This document shows positions 1 through 8,734 of a DNA stretch of 64,000 nt, piece after piece. Origin of the DNA: Pseudomonas sp. S30 (lineage in GTDB: Bacteria; Pseudomonadota; Gammaproteobacteria; Pseudomonadales; Pseudomonadaceae); the NCBI RefSeq assembly GCF_016518545.1, contig NZ_JACVTO010000005.1:230619-294618 (forward strand), given 5' to 3'. The position numbers and the translations under genes were made by a program. Within the stretch, counting starts at the first letter, position 1. Every line of letters begins with the position of its first letter. The notes under the pieces are model-generated. The model worked only from the letters and a program-made list of their open reading frames with translations. It did not search any database and was not told the DNA's origin.

Positions 1-738
1 GACGTCTTCACGCTTATCGGCATGAATCTGCGGACCTTCACCCCGGGCTGGATGTTTTTCTTCGTCTTTTTCAGCACGCAATTGATCGTGGTCATGTTCG
101 ATGCCGGCAAAACGGTCGACCTGGCTGGCCATGAGCACGAGCTTGAGCAGGTTGCTTTCGACTTCGGCGACCAGTGCGGTGACCCGCTTGATCACCTGGC
201 CGGTCAGGTCCTGGTAGTCCTGGGCCAGCAGAATGTCGTTCAGATGGCCGGCCACTTCGTGGTTGCCCTCGGCGCTGCGCGCCAGGAAACCGTCGACGCG
301 CTTGACCAGGTCGCGGAATTCCGTCGCCGGCACTTCCCGGCGCATGAAACGCTGCCAGTCGGCAGACAATGCCTGTGCCTCGTTCGACAGAGCGTTGAGC
401 ACCGGCGTGCTCTGCTCGACCAGGTCCATGGTGCGGTTGGCCGCGTTCTCGGTCAAGCGGACCACGTAGGACAGCCGCTCGGTGGCGTCGGTGATCTGCG
501 ACACTTCCTCGGCCTGCGGCATGCGCGGGTCGATCTGGAAGCTGACGATGGCGCTGTGCAGCTCACGGGTCAGCTTGCCGACCTCCTGGTACAAGCCACG
601 GTCTCGGGTCTGGTTGAGCTGATGGATCAGCTGGACCGCCTCGCCGAACTGGCCGCGTTCCAGACTCTGCACCAGTTGCTCGGCATGCTTCTTCAGGGTC
701 GACTCGAACTCCCCCAACGAATCTTTTCTTGATTCCAT
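1..738 (-). CDS. cheZ: CheZ, CheY-P phosphatase (3' end cut by window)
   Basis: Protein phosphatase that removes phosphate from CheY-P and ends the switching signal at the flagellar motor. The minus-strand frame reads from ATG at 738 (MESRKDSLGEFESTLKK) through 246 residues and is still open at base 1, so the C-terminal CheY-binding tail is missing. A long helical protein is predicted, and the segment LLAQDYQDLTGQVIKRV contains the conserved Gln region that in CheZ inserts into the CheY active site. It lies 18 bp after cheY and is the last visible gene of the flhA-flhF-fleN-fliA-cheY-cheZ run; other che genes would be expected outside the window. The identification rests on the motif and on its position next to cheY. 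Confidence 0.95.
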   Translation of the reverse strand, partial: MESRKDSLGEFESTLKKHAEQLVQSLERGQFGEAVQLIHQLNQTRDRGLYQEVGKLTRELHSAIVSFQIDPRMPQAEEVSQITDATERLSYVVRLTENAANRTMDLVEQSTPVLNALSNEAQALSADWQRFMRREVPATEFRDLVKRVDGFLARSAEGNHEVAGHLNDILLAQDYQDLTGQVIKRVTALVAEVESNLLKLVLMASQVDRFAGIEHDHDQLRAEKDEEKHPARGEGPQIHADKREDV

Positions 739-756
739 AGCGCCCCCAGACATGCT

Positions 757-1143
757 TCAGCCGTTGACGCGTTCGAAGATCTTCTCGATCTTTTCTTTGA
801 GCACCTGCGCGGTGAATGGCTTGACCACGTAGCCGTTGACGCCCGCCTGGGCCGCTTCGATGATCTGCTCGCGCTTGGCCTCGGCCGTCACCATCAACAC
901 CGGCATGCTCTTGAGTCGCTCGTCGGCACGCACCTGGCGCAGCAGGTCGATGCCGGACATCCCCGGCATGTTCCAGTCGGTCACCAGGAAGTCGAAGTGG
1001 CCGCTTTGCAGCATCGGCAAGGCAGTGGTGCCGTCATCGGCTTCTTCGGTGTTGGTGAAGCCCAGATCACGCAACAGGTTCTTGATGATCCGCCGCATCG
1101 TCGAGAAGTCGTCAACGATGAGGATTTTCATGTCTTTGTTCAA
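757..1143 (-). CDS. cheY: CheY chemotaxis response regulator
   Basis: Single-domain receiver that, once phosphorylated, binds FliM/FliN and reverses flagellar rotation. In the 128-residue form the acidic pair is Asp11-Asp12, the phospho-acceptor is Asp56 (VTDWNMPGM), the switch Thr is 86 and the conserved Lys is 108 (VVKPF). The start is unusual: the Shine-Dalgarno GGAGG sits 5 nt before a TTG codon at 1143 (MNKDMKIL), while the ATG at 1131 lies about 17 nt from it. A TTG start is therefore likely, although many homologues are annotated from the ATG. The gene follows fliA by 92 bp and precedes cheZ by 18 bp. Confidence 0.97.
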   Translation of the reverse strand: MNKDMKILIVDDFSTMRRIIKNLLRDLGFTNTEEADDGTTALPMLQSGHFDFLVTDWNMPGMSGIDLLRQVRADERLKSMPVLMVTAEAKREQIIEAAQAGVNGYVVKPFTAQVLKEKIEKIFERVNG

Positions 1144-1235
1144 TTAGACCTCCAAGCAGTCTTAAACGCGCTCGCCTGGCGAACGCGCACTCAATCAATT
1201 CGGCAAAACGTCCAGCGACTGCATCGAAACCGGCT

Positions 1236-1976
1236 TCAGCGTGCCCGCCATTCCCCCAGGCGGCTGCGCAGACGCGCCGCACACTGGCTGTGCAACTGGC
1301 TGACCCGCGACTCGCTGACCCCCAGCACTTCCCCGATCTCCTTGAGATTGAGTTCTTCGTCGTAGTACAGCGCCAGCACCAGACGCTCTCGCTCCGGCAG
1401 GTTGGCGATCGCTTCGGTCAACGCGGCCTGGAAACGTTCGTCCTCCAGATCGCGCGACGGCTCGACATGGCCGCTGACGCCGTCCTCGTGCAGCCCTTCG
1501 TGCTCGCCGTCCTGCAACAGGTCGTCGAAACTGAACAAGCGGCTGCCCAAGGTATCGTTCAGGATCCCGTAATAATCATCGAGCCCCAATTGGAGTTCGG
1601 CAGCAACCTCGTGATCTTTAGCGTCTCGACCCGTTCTGGCTTCAACTGCTCGCATGGCATCGCTGACCATGCGCGTATTGCGGTGCACCGAACGCGGCGC
1701 CCAGTCGCCCTTGCGCACCTCGTCGAGCATGGCGCCGCGGATACGGATACCGGCGTAGGTCTCGAAACTCGCGCCCTTGCTGGCATCGTACTTGTTGGCC
1801 ACCTCCAGCAGGCCGATCATGCCGGCCTGGATCAGGTCCTCGACCTGGACATTGGCCGGCAGGCGCGCCAGCAGGTGATAGGCGATGCGCTTGACCAGCG
1901 GCGCGTAGCGCTCGACCAGCTCGTACTGAGCGTCCTTGGAAGCCTTGCTGTACATCTTGAAACCGCTCGCGTTCAT
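1236..1976 (-). CDS. fliA: FliA, flagellar sigma-28 factor
   Basis: RNA polymerase sigma factor for late flagellar and chemotaxis promoters (fliC, flgM and others), held inactive by FlgM until the hook is complete. The 246-residue protein has region 2 (VEDLIQAGMIGLLEVANKYD), region 3 and a region-4 helix-turn-helix (LKEIGEVLGVSESRVSQL). The start MNASGF at 1976 was chosen because its ATG overlaps the TGA of fleN by 4 bp (ATGA), which indicates translational coupling, and because the length matches the family. The longer upstream reading has no homology-like sequence. It is co-transcribed with flhF-fleN. Confidence 0.97.
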   Translation of the reverse strand: MNASGFKMYSKASKDAQYELVERYAPLVKRIAYHLLARLPANVQVEDLIQAGMIGLLEVANKYDASKGASFETYAGIRIRGAMLDEVRKGDWAPRSVHRNTRMVSDAMRAVEARTGRDAKDHEVAAELQLGLDDYYGILNDTLGSRLFSFDDLLQDGEHEGLHEDGVSGHVEPSRDLEDERFQAALTEAIANLPERERLVLALYYDEELNLKEIGEVLGVSESRVSQLHSQCAARLRSRLGEWRAR

Positions 1977-2806
1977 AACACCGGCCCTGCACTGGTGGGA
2001 TGTACCAGGCGCTCGACGAAGAATTCCAGATGCCCGCGCGGGTTGGCCGGCAGCGGCCAGCTGTCGACCTTCTGCGCGATGGCCTTGAACGCCAGGGCGC
2101 ACTTGGAGCGCGGGAACGCCTCATACACCGCCCGCTGCTTCTGCACGGCCTTGCGCACGCACTCGTCGTACGGCACGGCGCCGACGTACTGCAGGGCAAC
2201 GTCGAGGAAGCGGTCGGTGACCTTGGTCAGCTTGGCGAACAGGTTGCGCCCTTCCTGCGGGCTCTGGGCCATGTTGGCCAGGACGCGGAAGCGGTTCATG
2301 CCGTAATCGCGGTTCAGCAGCTTGATCAGCGCATAGGCGTCGGTGATGGAGGTGGGCTCGTCGCACACCACCAGCAGCACTTCCTGGGCGGCGCGCACGA
2401 AGCTGACCACCGAGTCGCCGATGCCGGCAGCGGTATCGATCACCAGCACATCGAGGTTGTCGCCGATTTCGCTGAACGCCTGGATCAGGCCGGCATGCTG
2501 GGCCGGCGCCAGGTGCACCATGCTCTGGGTGCCGGAGGCGGCCGGCACGATGCGCACGCCGCCGGGCCCCTGCAGGAGCACGTCACGCAGCTCGCAGCGC
2601 CCTTCGATGACGTCGGCCAGGGTGCGTTTGGGGGTCAGTCCCAGCAGCACGTCGACGTTGGCCAGACCCAGGTCGGCGTCCAGCAGCATGACCCGACGGC
2701 CGAGTTCGGCCAGCGCCAGGGACAGGTTCACTGAAACGTTGGTCTTGCCGACGCCACCTTTGCCACCGGTGACGGCGATCACCTGTACGGGATGCATGCT
2801 ACCCAT
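1973..2806 (-). CDS. fleN: FleN (FlhG), ParA/MinD-type flagellar number regulator
   Basis: MinD/ParA-family ATPase that limits flagellar number by antagonising FleQ and by acting with FlhF at the pole. The deviant Walker A GKGGVGKT places the signature lysines at residues 16 and 21, followed by the Walker A' region LLDADLGLANVDVLLGL and a Walker B region VLVIDTAAG. Its length of 277 residues is typical. It lies 75 bp after flhF and overlaps fliA by 4 bp. Start ATG 2806 is used; ATG 2797 (MHPVQV) is an alternative. In Pseudomonas loss of FleN gives multiflagellated cells (family knowledge). Confidence 0.96.
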   Translation of the reverse strand: MGSMHPVQVIAVTGGKGGVGKTNVSVNLSLALAELGRRVMLLDADLGLANVDVLLGLTPKRTLADVIEGRCELRDVLLQGPGGVRIVPAASGTQSMVHLAPAQHAGLIQAFSEIGDNLDVLVIDTAAGIGDSVVSFVRAAQEVLLVVCDEPTSITDAYALIKLLNRDYGMNRFRVLANMAQSPQEGRNLFAKLTKVTDRFLDVALQYVGAVPYDECVRKAVQKQRAVYEAFPRSKCALAFKAIAQKVDSWPLPANPRGHLEFFVERLVHPTSAGPVL

Positions 2807-2881
2807 GTCTGTTATTTACCTTGTCTCGCGTGGGACCTGCCCACCTGGTGGGTCGCTGTGGACTCTCGGCGGCGTACATCG

Positions 2882-4192
2882 TCAACCCGCGCGCTGATCG
2901 GGATTGTGGTAGAGATCGGCGAACATGTCGGCCATGGCCTCCTCGCTGGGATCTTCCTGCAACTGCACACTGACCGCGCGACTGACCAATTGGTGCCGGC
3001 GCGGCAGTTGAAGATCGTCAGGAATGCGCGGGCCATCGGTGAGATAGGCCACGGGCAATCGCTGACTGACGGCCAGGCTCAGCACTTCGCCGAGGCTGCC
3101 GGTTTCGTCAAGCTTGGTCAGGATGCACCCGGCCAGGCCACAGCGTTTGTAGCTGTGGTAGGCGGCGGTGAGCACCTGTTTCTGGCTGGTGGTCGCCAGC
3201 ACCAGGTAGTTCCTGGCGGCGATACCGCGCCCGGCCAGCGACTCGAGCTGCATGCGCAGGGCCGGATCGCTGGCCTGCAGGCCAGCGGTGTCGATCAGCA
3301 CCACGCGCTTGCGCAGCAGCGGTTCCAGGGCCTGGGCCAGCGACTGGCCAGGGTCGACGTAGGTCACCGGCACGTTGAGGATGCGACCCAGGGTCTTGAG
3401 CTGCTCCTGGGCGCCGATGCGGTAGCTGTCCATGCTGACCAGGGCCAGGTTGTTGGCGCCGTACTTGAGCACGTAGCGCGCGGCGAGCTTGGCCAGGGTG
3501 GTGGTCTTGCCCATGCCGGCCGGGCCGACCATGGCGATGACCCCACCCTCCTCGATCGGCTCGACGTCCGGCACCCGGATCAGCCGGGCCAGGTGCGCCA
3601 GCACCATGCGCCAGGCGTGCCGGGGATCGTCGCTCTCACCGGCGAGGTCGAGCAGTTCACGGGCGATCGGGCCGGACAGGCCCAGACGCTGCAGGCGCCG
3701 CCAGAGGTTGGCTTGCTGCGGCTTGCTGCCCTGCAACTGGCCCCAGGCGAGCGAGCCCAGTTGCACCTCGAGCAGTTCGCGCAGGCCCGACAGCTCCGAG
3801 CGCATGGCATCGAACACGCGCCGGTCCACACCGGCCACTGCGGGCGCCGGCGCCACGGGACGGGCTTCGGGTTGCGGCTCGACCAGCGGCTCGGAGGCCG
3901 TCAGCGAGAGGCCGGCGAACAGTTGACGGTTACCCGACTCGGCCTCACCGCGCCCGCCCAGTTCGGCCTGGGCCGTGGCGATGCGCGACTGGGTCTTGCG
4001 CAGCTCGTCCTCGAGCTCGACGTTGGGCACGCGCGGGGCCAGGGCGGACAAGGTGTAGTCCAGCGCGGCCGTGAGCTCGACACCGCCGGCGATGCGCCGG
4101 TTGCCGATGATCGCGGCATCGGCACCAAGCTCGTCGCGGACCAGTTTCATGGCCTGACGCATGTCGGCGGCGAAAAAACGCTTAACTTGCAT
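2882..4192 (-). CDS. flhF: FlhF, SRP-type GTPase for polar flagellar placement
   Basis: GTPase of the Ffh/FtsY family that marks the cell pole as the flagellar assembly site. The 436-residue protein has a basic N-terminal region (MQVKRFFAADMRQAMKLVRDE), a variable middle, and a C-terminal NG domain. That domain carries the G1 loop GPAGMGKTTT, the DTAG motif (VLIDTAGL) and the TKLDE motif for guanine recognition. It starts 11 bp after flhA, so the two are probably co-transcribed, and it precedes fleN, the usual antagonistic partner. Confidence 0.97.
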   Translation of the reverse strand: MQVKRFFAADMRQAMKLVRDELGADAAIIGNRRIAGGVELTAALDYTLSALAPRVPNVELEDELRKTQSRIATAQAELGGRGEAESGNRQLFAGLSLTASEPLVEPQPEARPVAPAPAVAGVDRRVFDAMRSELSGLRELLEVQLGSLAWGQLQGSKPQQANLWRRLQRLGLSGPIARELLDLAGESDDPRHAWRMVLAHLARLIRVPDVEPIEEGGVIAMVGPAGMGKTTTLAKLAARYVLKYGANNLALVSMDSYRIGAQEQLKTLGRILNVPVTYVDPGQSLAQALEPLLRKRVVLIDTAGLQASDPALRMQLESLAGRGIAARNYLVLATTSQKQVLTAAYHSYKRCGLAGCILTKLDETGSLGEVLSLAVSQRLPVAYLTDGPRIPDDLQLPRRHQLVSRAVSVQLQEDPSEEAMADMFADLYHNPDQRAG

Positions 4193-4203
4193 AACCCACT
4201 ACC

Positions 4204-6333
4204 TCAGCCGTTAGGGCCCACGGTGGCAACGATGGTGACTTGCTTGTTGTCCGGTATTTCCTGGTACGCCAGCACGTGCAGGTTGGGCACGGCCAGGCGA
4301 CCGAATCTCGACAGCATGGCGCGGATCGGACCGGCCACCAGGAGAATGGCCGGCTGGCCCTGCATCTCCTGGCGCTGCGCCGCCTCGATGAGCGAACGCT
4401 GCAGCTTCTCGGCCATGCTCGGCTCAAGAAGAACACCGTCTTCCTGACCTTGTCCGGCCCGTTGCAAACTATTGAGCAAGATCTGTTCCAACCTTGGCTC
4501 CAAGGTGATCACAGGCAGCTCGGACTCAATGCCGACAATGCTTTGCACGATGGCGCGGGACAATCCGACACGGACCGCGGCCACCAGCGCGGCGGTATCT
4601 TGACTCTTGGCGGCGTTGTTGGCGATGGCCTCGGCAATGCTGCGAATATCACGCACCGGTACCTGCTCGGACAGCAATGCCTGCAAGACCTTCAACAGCC
4701 CCGACAAGGAAATGACGCCTGGCACCAGTTCCTCGGCGAGCTTGGGCGACGCCTTGGCCAGCACCTGGAGCAATTGCTGGACCTCTTCATGGCCGATCAG
4801 CTCGTGGCAGTGCTTCTGCAGGATCTGATTGAGGTGGGTGGCCACTACCGTGCTGGCGTCGACCACGGTGTAGCCCAGCGACTGCGCCTGGGCGCGCTGG
4901 GCCACGTCGATCCATACCGCCTCCAGGCCGAACGCCGGGTCGCGCGCGGCGATGCCGTTGAGGCTGCCGAACACCTGGCCGGGGTTGATCGCCAGTTCGC
5001 GGTCCGGGTAGATCTCCGCTTCGGCCAGGATCACGCCCATCAGCGTCAGGCGATAGGCACTGGGCTGCAGGTCCAGGTTGTCGCGGATATGCACCGTCGG
5101 CATGAGAAAGCCCAGGTCCTGGGACAGCTTCTTGCGCACGCCCTTGATGCGCGCCAGCAGCTGTCCACCCTGGTTGCGATCAACCAGCGGGATCAGGCGG
5201 TAGCCCACTTCCAGGCCGATCATGTCGATGGGCGTAACATCGTCCCAGCCCAATTCCTTGGTTTCCATGGCCCGCTGCGGCGAGGGCAGCAGGTCCTGCT
5301 GGCGCTGCGCTTCCTGCAACGCCACCTGCTTGGCCTTCTGCTGCTTCTTCCACACCAGGTAGGCACCACCGCCGGCCAGCAGGCCGAGGCTCAGGAAGGC
5401 GATGTGCGGCATGCCCGGCACCAGGCCCATGACGATCATCAGGCCGGCGGACACCGCCAGGGCCTTGGGCGAGTCGAACATCTGCCGGTTGATCAGCTTG
5501 CCCATGTCCTCGGAGCCCGAGGCGCGGGTGACCATGATCGCCGCGGCGGTGGACAGCAGCAGCGACGGCAGCTGCGCCACCAAACCGTCACCGATGGTCA
5601 GCAGGGCGTAGACCTTGCCGGCATCGCCGAAGCTCATGCCGTGCTGCAGCATGCCGATGAGCATGCCGCCGATGAGGTTGATGAACAGGATCAGCAGGCC
5701 GGCCACGGCGTCGCCGCGCACGAACTTGCTGGCACCGTCCATCGAGCCGTAGAACTCGGCCTCCTGGGCCACTTCGGCGCGGCGCGCCTTGGCCTGGGCC
5801 TGATCGATCAGGCCGGCGTTGAGGTCGGCGTCGATCGCCATCTGCTTGCCGGGCATGGCATCGAGGGTGAAACGCGCGCTCACTTCGGAGATCCGCCCGG
5901 CACCCTTGGTCACCACCACGAAGTTGATGATCATGAGGATGGCGAACACCACCGCACCGACCACGTAGTTGCCGCCGATCACCACTTCACCGAAGGCCTG
6001 GATCACCTTGCCCGCTGCGCCATGCCCTTCCTGGCCATGGAGCATCACCACGCGCGTGGAGGCCACGTTCAGCGCCAGGCGCAACAGCGTGGCCACCAGC
6101 AGGATGGTCGGGAAGGCGGCGAAATCCAGCGGTCGCAGGGCGTAGACGCAGACCAGCAGGACCACGATCGACAGGGCGATGTTGAAGGTGAAGAACACGT
6201 CGAGCAGAAACGGCGGGATGGGCAACATCATCATTGCCAGCATCACCAGCAGCAACAGCGGCACGCCCAGGTTGCCCCGACCGAGACCGGCCAGGTTGTT
6301 ACGGGCATTGCTGAGTAACTGAGCGCGATCCAC
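4204..6333 (-). CDS. flhA: FlhA, flagellar type III export gate protein
   Basis: Large inner-membrane component of the flagellar export gate, with a cytoplasmic domain that docks chaperone-substrate complexes. The 709-residue reading has an N-terminal multi-spanning half and the FHIPEP signature around ARFTLDAMPGKQMAID. Start choice: GTG at 6333 (VDRAQLLSNAR), with AAGAGGA just upstream. The longer open frame reaches 6411, but that would put its start upstream of the candidate sigma-54 promoter at 6389-6404, so it is rejected. flhA heads the flhA-flhF-fleN-fliA unit and is separated from flhB by 181 bp. Confidence 0.97.
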   Translation of the reverse strand: MDRAQLLSNARNNLAGLGRGNLGVPLLLLVMLAMMMLPIPPFLLDVFFTFNIALSIVVLLVCVYALRPLDFAAFPTILLVATLLRLALNVASTRVVMLHGQEGHGAAGKVIQAFGEVVIGGNYVVGAVVFAILMIINFVVVTKGAGRISEVSARFTLDAMPGKQMAIDADLNAGLIDQAQAKARRAEVAQEAEFYGSMDGASKFVRGDAVAGLLILFINLIGGMLIGMLQHGMSFGDAGKVYALLTIGDGLVAQLPSLLLSTAAAIMVTRASGSEDMGKLINRQMFDSPKALAVSAGLMIVMGLVPGMPHIAFLSLGLLAGGGAYLVWKKQQKAKQVALQEAQRQQDLLPSPQRAMETKELGWDDVTPIDMIGLEVGYRLIPLVDRNQGGQLLARIKGVRKKLSQDLGFLMPTVHIRDNLDLQPSAYRLTLMGVILAEAEIYPDRELAINPGQVFGSLNGIAARDPAFGLEAVWIDVAQRAQAQSLGYTVVDASTVVATHLNQILQKHCHELIGHEEVQQLLQVLAKASPKLAEELVPGVISLSGLLKVLQALLSEQVPVRDIRSIAEAIANNAAKSQDTAALVAAVRVGLSRAIVQSIVGIESELPVITLEPRLEQILLNSLQRAGQGQEDGVLLEPSMAEKLQRSLIEAAQRQEMQGQPAILLVAGPIRAMLSRFGRLAVPNLHVLAYQEIPDNKQVTIVATVGPNG

Positions 6334-6388
6334 CGGGTATCCTCTTCGAGCGGAAACTTGACGCCTGGACAGGGTCTGGGCGGTGCTC

Positions 6389-6404
6389 TGCAAGAAGCTT
6401 TCCA
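6389..6404 (-). promoter_or_regulatory. Candidate sigma-54 promoter of flhA
   Basis: On the minus strand the sequence reads TGGAAAGCTTCTTGCA, which has the invariant GG-N10-GC spacing of a -24/-12 promoter. The expected start point is near 6378, leaving a leader of about 45 nt before the GTG at 6333. FleQ-dependent control of flhA is known for Pseudomonas. The -24 element (TGGAAA) is weaker than the TGGCAC consensus. Confidence 0.7.
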
Positions 6405-6458
6405 ACTTCACGTGCCAGGTACGGGCAAGGGTATCGGCGGTAGCGAATGAACCTGGGC

Positions 6459-6491
6459 CTGCCCGCGGCCGGAGACCTCCAGGACGGGCAG
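6459..6491 (-). terminator. Inverted repeat downstream of flhB, possible terminator
   Basis: CTGCCCG at 6459-6465 pairs with CGGGCAG at 6485-6491 just after the flhB stop, with further pairing possible inside the loop. There is no clear T tract. It may end the fliL-flhB transcript or only reduce read-through into flhA. Confidence 0.35.
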
Positions 6492-6514
6492 CGGCTGGCG
6501 CGGCGAGCGGGCCG

Positions 6515-7657
6515 TCAGCTATCGCGGCGCAGGTCCGGCGGAATCGGCAGGTCCTTCTTCAGTGGATCCGGCGCCTTGCCGCGACCGGCGCGGTACTGGC
6601 GAATCTGGAACACGTAGGCCAGCACCTGAGCCACCGCCAGGTACAGCCCGGCGGGGATTTCGTGCTCGAGCTCGGTGGAGTGGTAGATCGCCCGCGCCAG
6701 TTCCGGCGACTCGAGGATCTGCACCTTGTGCTCCTGACCGATCTCGCGAATCTTCAGCGCCAGGAAGTCCGTGCCTTTGGCCAGCAGCAAAGGCGCCGAG
6801 CCGCCCTTCTCCGGGTCGTACTTGAGCGCCACGGCATAGTGGGTCGGGTTGGTGATGATCACATCGGCCTCCGGCACCGCCGCCATCATCCGCCGCTGAG
6901 ACGCTTCACGCTGCAACTGGCGGATACGCTGCTTGACCTCGGGCTTGCCTTCCTGGTCCTTGTATTCGTCGCGGATCTCCTGCTTGGTCATCTTCAGCTT
7001 CTTGTGGGTCTGCCACAACTGGAAGGGCACGTCGGCCATGGCGATCAGCAACAGCCCGCTGGCCATCCACAACGCGCTCCACCCGACCACCTGCACGCTG
7101 TGGATGATCGCCTGTTCCAAGGGCTCGTTGGCGATCGCCAGCAACGCCTGGCGGTCGTTGGCCAGCACTGCCAGGGCCACGATCAGCACCAGGAAGAACT
7201 TGGCCATGGCCTTGACCAGCTCGGTGACGGAATTGAGCGAGAACATGCGCTTGATCCCCGACAAGGGGTTCATGCGGCTGAACTTGGGCTGCAACAGCGA
7301 GCCGGAGAAGATGAACCCGCCCAGCGCGATTGGTGCCACGAACGACAGCACGAACAGCAGCACCAGGATCGGCTGGGTGGCCCAGATCGCCATCTTCCCC
7401 GAGGCCAGCAGCAGCATGCCCATGGAGCGCTCGTCCACCAACTGTTCTCGCGTCAGGCTGAAACTCACCCGCATCAGAGTCATCAGCGTCTCGGCCAGGT
7501 AGCCGCCGAACGCCAGCAAGGCTCCGGCACCGCCAAGGGTGATGGCGAAGGTGTTGAGCTCTTTGGAGCGCGCGATCTCGCCCTTCTCGCGGGCGTCGCG
7601 CTTGCGTTTGTCGGTGGGCTCTTCGGTCTTGTCCTGACCGCTCTCGCTCTCGGCCAT
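6515..7657 (-). CDS. flhB: FlhB, export-gate switch protein
   Basis: Inner-membrane export protein that autocleaves and switches substrate specificity from rod/hook to filament subunits once FliK reports hook length. The 380-residue protein starts with the charged N-terminus typical of the family (DKTEEPTDKRKRDAREKGEIARSKEL). It has four predicted membrane helices and carries the autocleavage site NPTH at residues 270-273 (IITNPTHYAVAL). It begins 2 bp after fliR and closes the fliLMNOPQR-flhB unit. Confidence 0.97.
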   Translation of the reverse strand: MAESESGQDKTEEPTDKRKRDAREKGEIARSKELNTFAITLGGAGALLAFGGYLAETLMTLMRVSFSLTREQLVDERSMGMLLLASGKMAIWATQPILVLLFVLSFVAPIALGGFIFSGSLLQPKFSRMNPLSGIKRMFSLNSVTELVKAMAKFFLVLIVALAVLANDRQALLAIANEPLEQAIIHSVQVVGWSALWMASGLLLIAMADVPFQLWQTHKKLKMTKQEIRDEYKDQEGKPEVKQRIRQLQREASQRRMMAAVPEADVIITNPTHYAVALKYDPEKGGSAPLLLAKGTDFLALKIREIGQEHKVQILESPELARAIYHSTELEHEIPAGLYLAVAQVLAYVFQIRQYRAGRGKAPDPLKKDLPIPPDLRRDS

Positions 7658-7659
7658 GG

Positions 7660-8436
7660 TCAGCGCATCCGAGCCAGTTCACGCAGCCATTGCAAGGCTT
7701 CGCTGGCGAACTGCTGATAGTGCGACAGGATATCGGCCAGTCCGATCCAGAACAGGCCCATGCCCAGCACCAGGGTCAAAGGGAAACCGATGGAGAAGAT
7801 GTTCAGCTGGGGGGCCGCGCGCGTCATCACGCCGAAGGCGATGTTGACCACCAGCAGCGCGGTGATCACCGGCAGGATCAGGATCAGCCCGGCGCCGAGC
7901 ACCCAGCCCAGGCGCCCGGCGATCGCCCAGAACTGGGAAACCGTCAGGGCATTGCCGATGGGCAAGGTGGTGAAGCTCTCGGTGAGCACCTCGATCACCA
8001 CCAGGTGCCCGTTCATCAGCAGGAACAGCACACTCACAAGCATGGTGAGGAACTGGCCGACCACCGCCACGTTGACGCCGTTGGCCGGGTCGATCATCGA
8101 CGCCATGGACATGCCCATCTGGATCGCCACCACCTGCCCGGCCACCACGAAGGCCTGGAACAGCATCTGCAGAGAAAAGCCGAACAGCGCGCCAACGAGG
8201 ATCTGCTCGGCGCACAGCATCACGCCGCGCAGGCTCAGCGGTTCGAATTCGGGCATGGGCGGCAGCCCAGGGACGATCACCACGGTGATGGCCAGCGCGG
8301 CGTAAAGACGAATGCGCGCCGGCAGCATGCGCGTACCGAACACCGGCATGGTCATCAACAGCGCCGTCACCCGAAACAGTGGCAGGATGAAGGTCGCGAC
8401 CCAGGTGCCGATCTGCGCGGCGGTCAGCTCGAGCAT
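7660..8436 (-). CDS. fliR: FliR, export-gate membrane protein
   Basis: Core channel component of the flagellar type III export gate, assembling with FliP and FliQ. The 258-residue, very hydrophobic protein begins MLELTAAQIGTWVATFILPLFRVTALLM and has about six predicted membrane segments, the usual family pattern. It starts 7 bp after fliQ and ends 2 bp before flhB, so expression is tightly linked to both. Confidence 0.96.
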   Translation of the reverse strand: MLELTAAQIGTWVATFILPLFRVTALLMTMPVFGTRMLPARIRLYAALAITVVIVPGLPPMPEFEPLSLRGVMLCAEQILVGALFGFSLQMLFQAFVVAGQVVAIQMGMSMASMIDPANGVNVAVVGQFLTMLVSVLFLLMNGHLVVIEVLTESFTTLPIGNALTVSQFWAIAGRLGWVLGAGLILILPVITALLVVNIAFGVMTRAAPQLNIFSIGFPLTLVLGMGLFWIGLADILSHYQQFASEALQWLRELARMR

Positions 8437-8443
8437 CGCCCGC

Positions 8444-8713
8444 TCACCCGATCAGCTGCGGAATGCCGCTGTACAGGCCGGTCATGTACTCCATGAACTT
8501 CTGCACCAGCCACGGGCCGACCACGATCAGCGTGACCAGCATCACCAGCAGGCGCGGCAGGAAGCTCAGGGTCTGTTCGTTGATCTGCGTGGCGGCCTGG
8601 AAGATCGCCACGATCAGGCCCACCAGCAGGCTGGGCACCACCAGCACCGCGACCATCATGGCGGTCAGCCAGAGCGCTTCGCGAAACAGGTCGACTGCGA
8701 TTTCCGGGGTCAT
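8444..8713 (-). CDS. fliQ: FliQ, export-gate small membrane protein
   Basis: Small export-gate component that packs around the FliP-FliR core. The 89-residue protein has two hydrophobic hairpin helices (LTAMMVAVLVVPSLLVGLIV and LVMLVTLIVVGPWLV) separated by the conserved segment FQAATQINEQTLSFLPRL. Length and position between fliP (21 bp) and fliR (7 bp) are exactly as expected. Confidence 0.96.
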   Translation of the reverse strand: MTPEIAVDLFREALWLTAMMVAVLVVPSLLVGLIVAIFQAATQINEQTLSFLPRLLVMLVTLIVVGPWLVQKFMEYMTGLYSGIPQLIG

Positions 8714-8734
8714 GCACTACCTCCTGGGGCGGGA

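Noticed and set aside
2792..4447. Long plus-strand open frame opposite flhF, and similar long frames opposite flhA, fliK, fliF and flgK
   Set aside because: These are shadows of high-GC genes on the minus strand. Their products are rich in His, Gln, Arg and Gly with no family motif, and the opposite strand encodes clear flagellar proteins.
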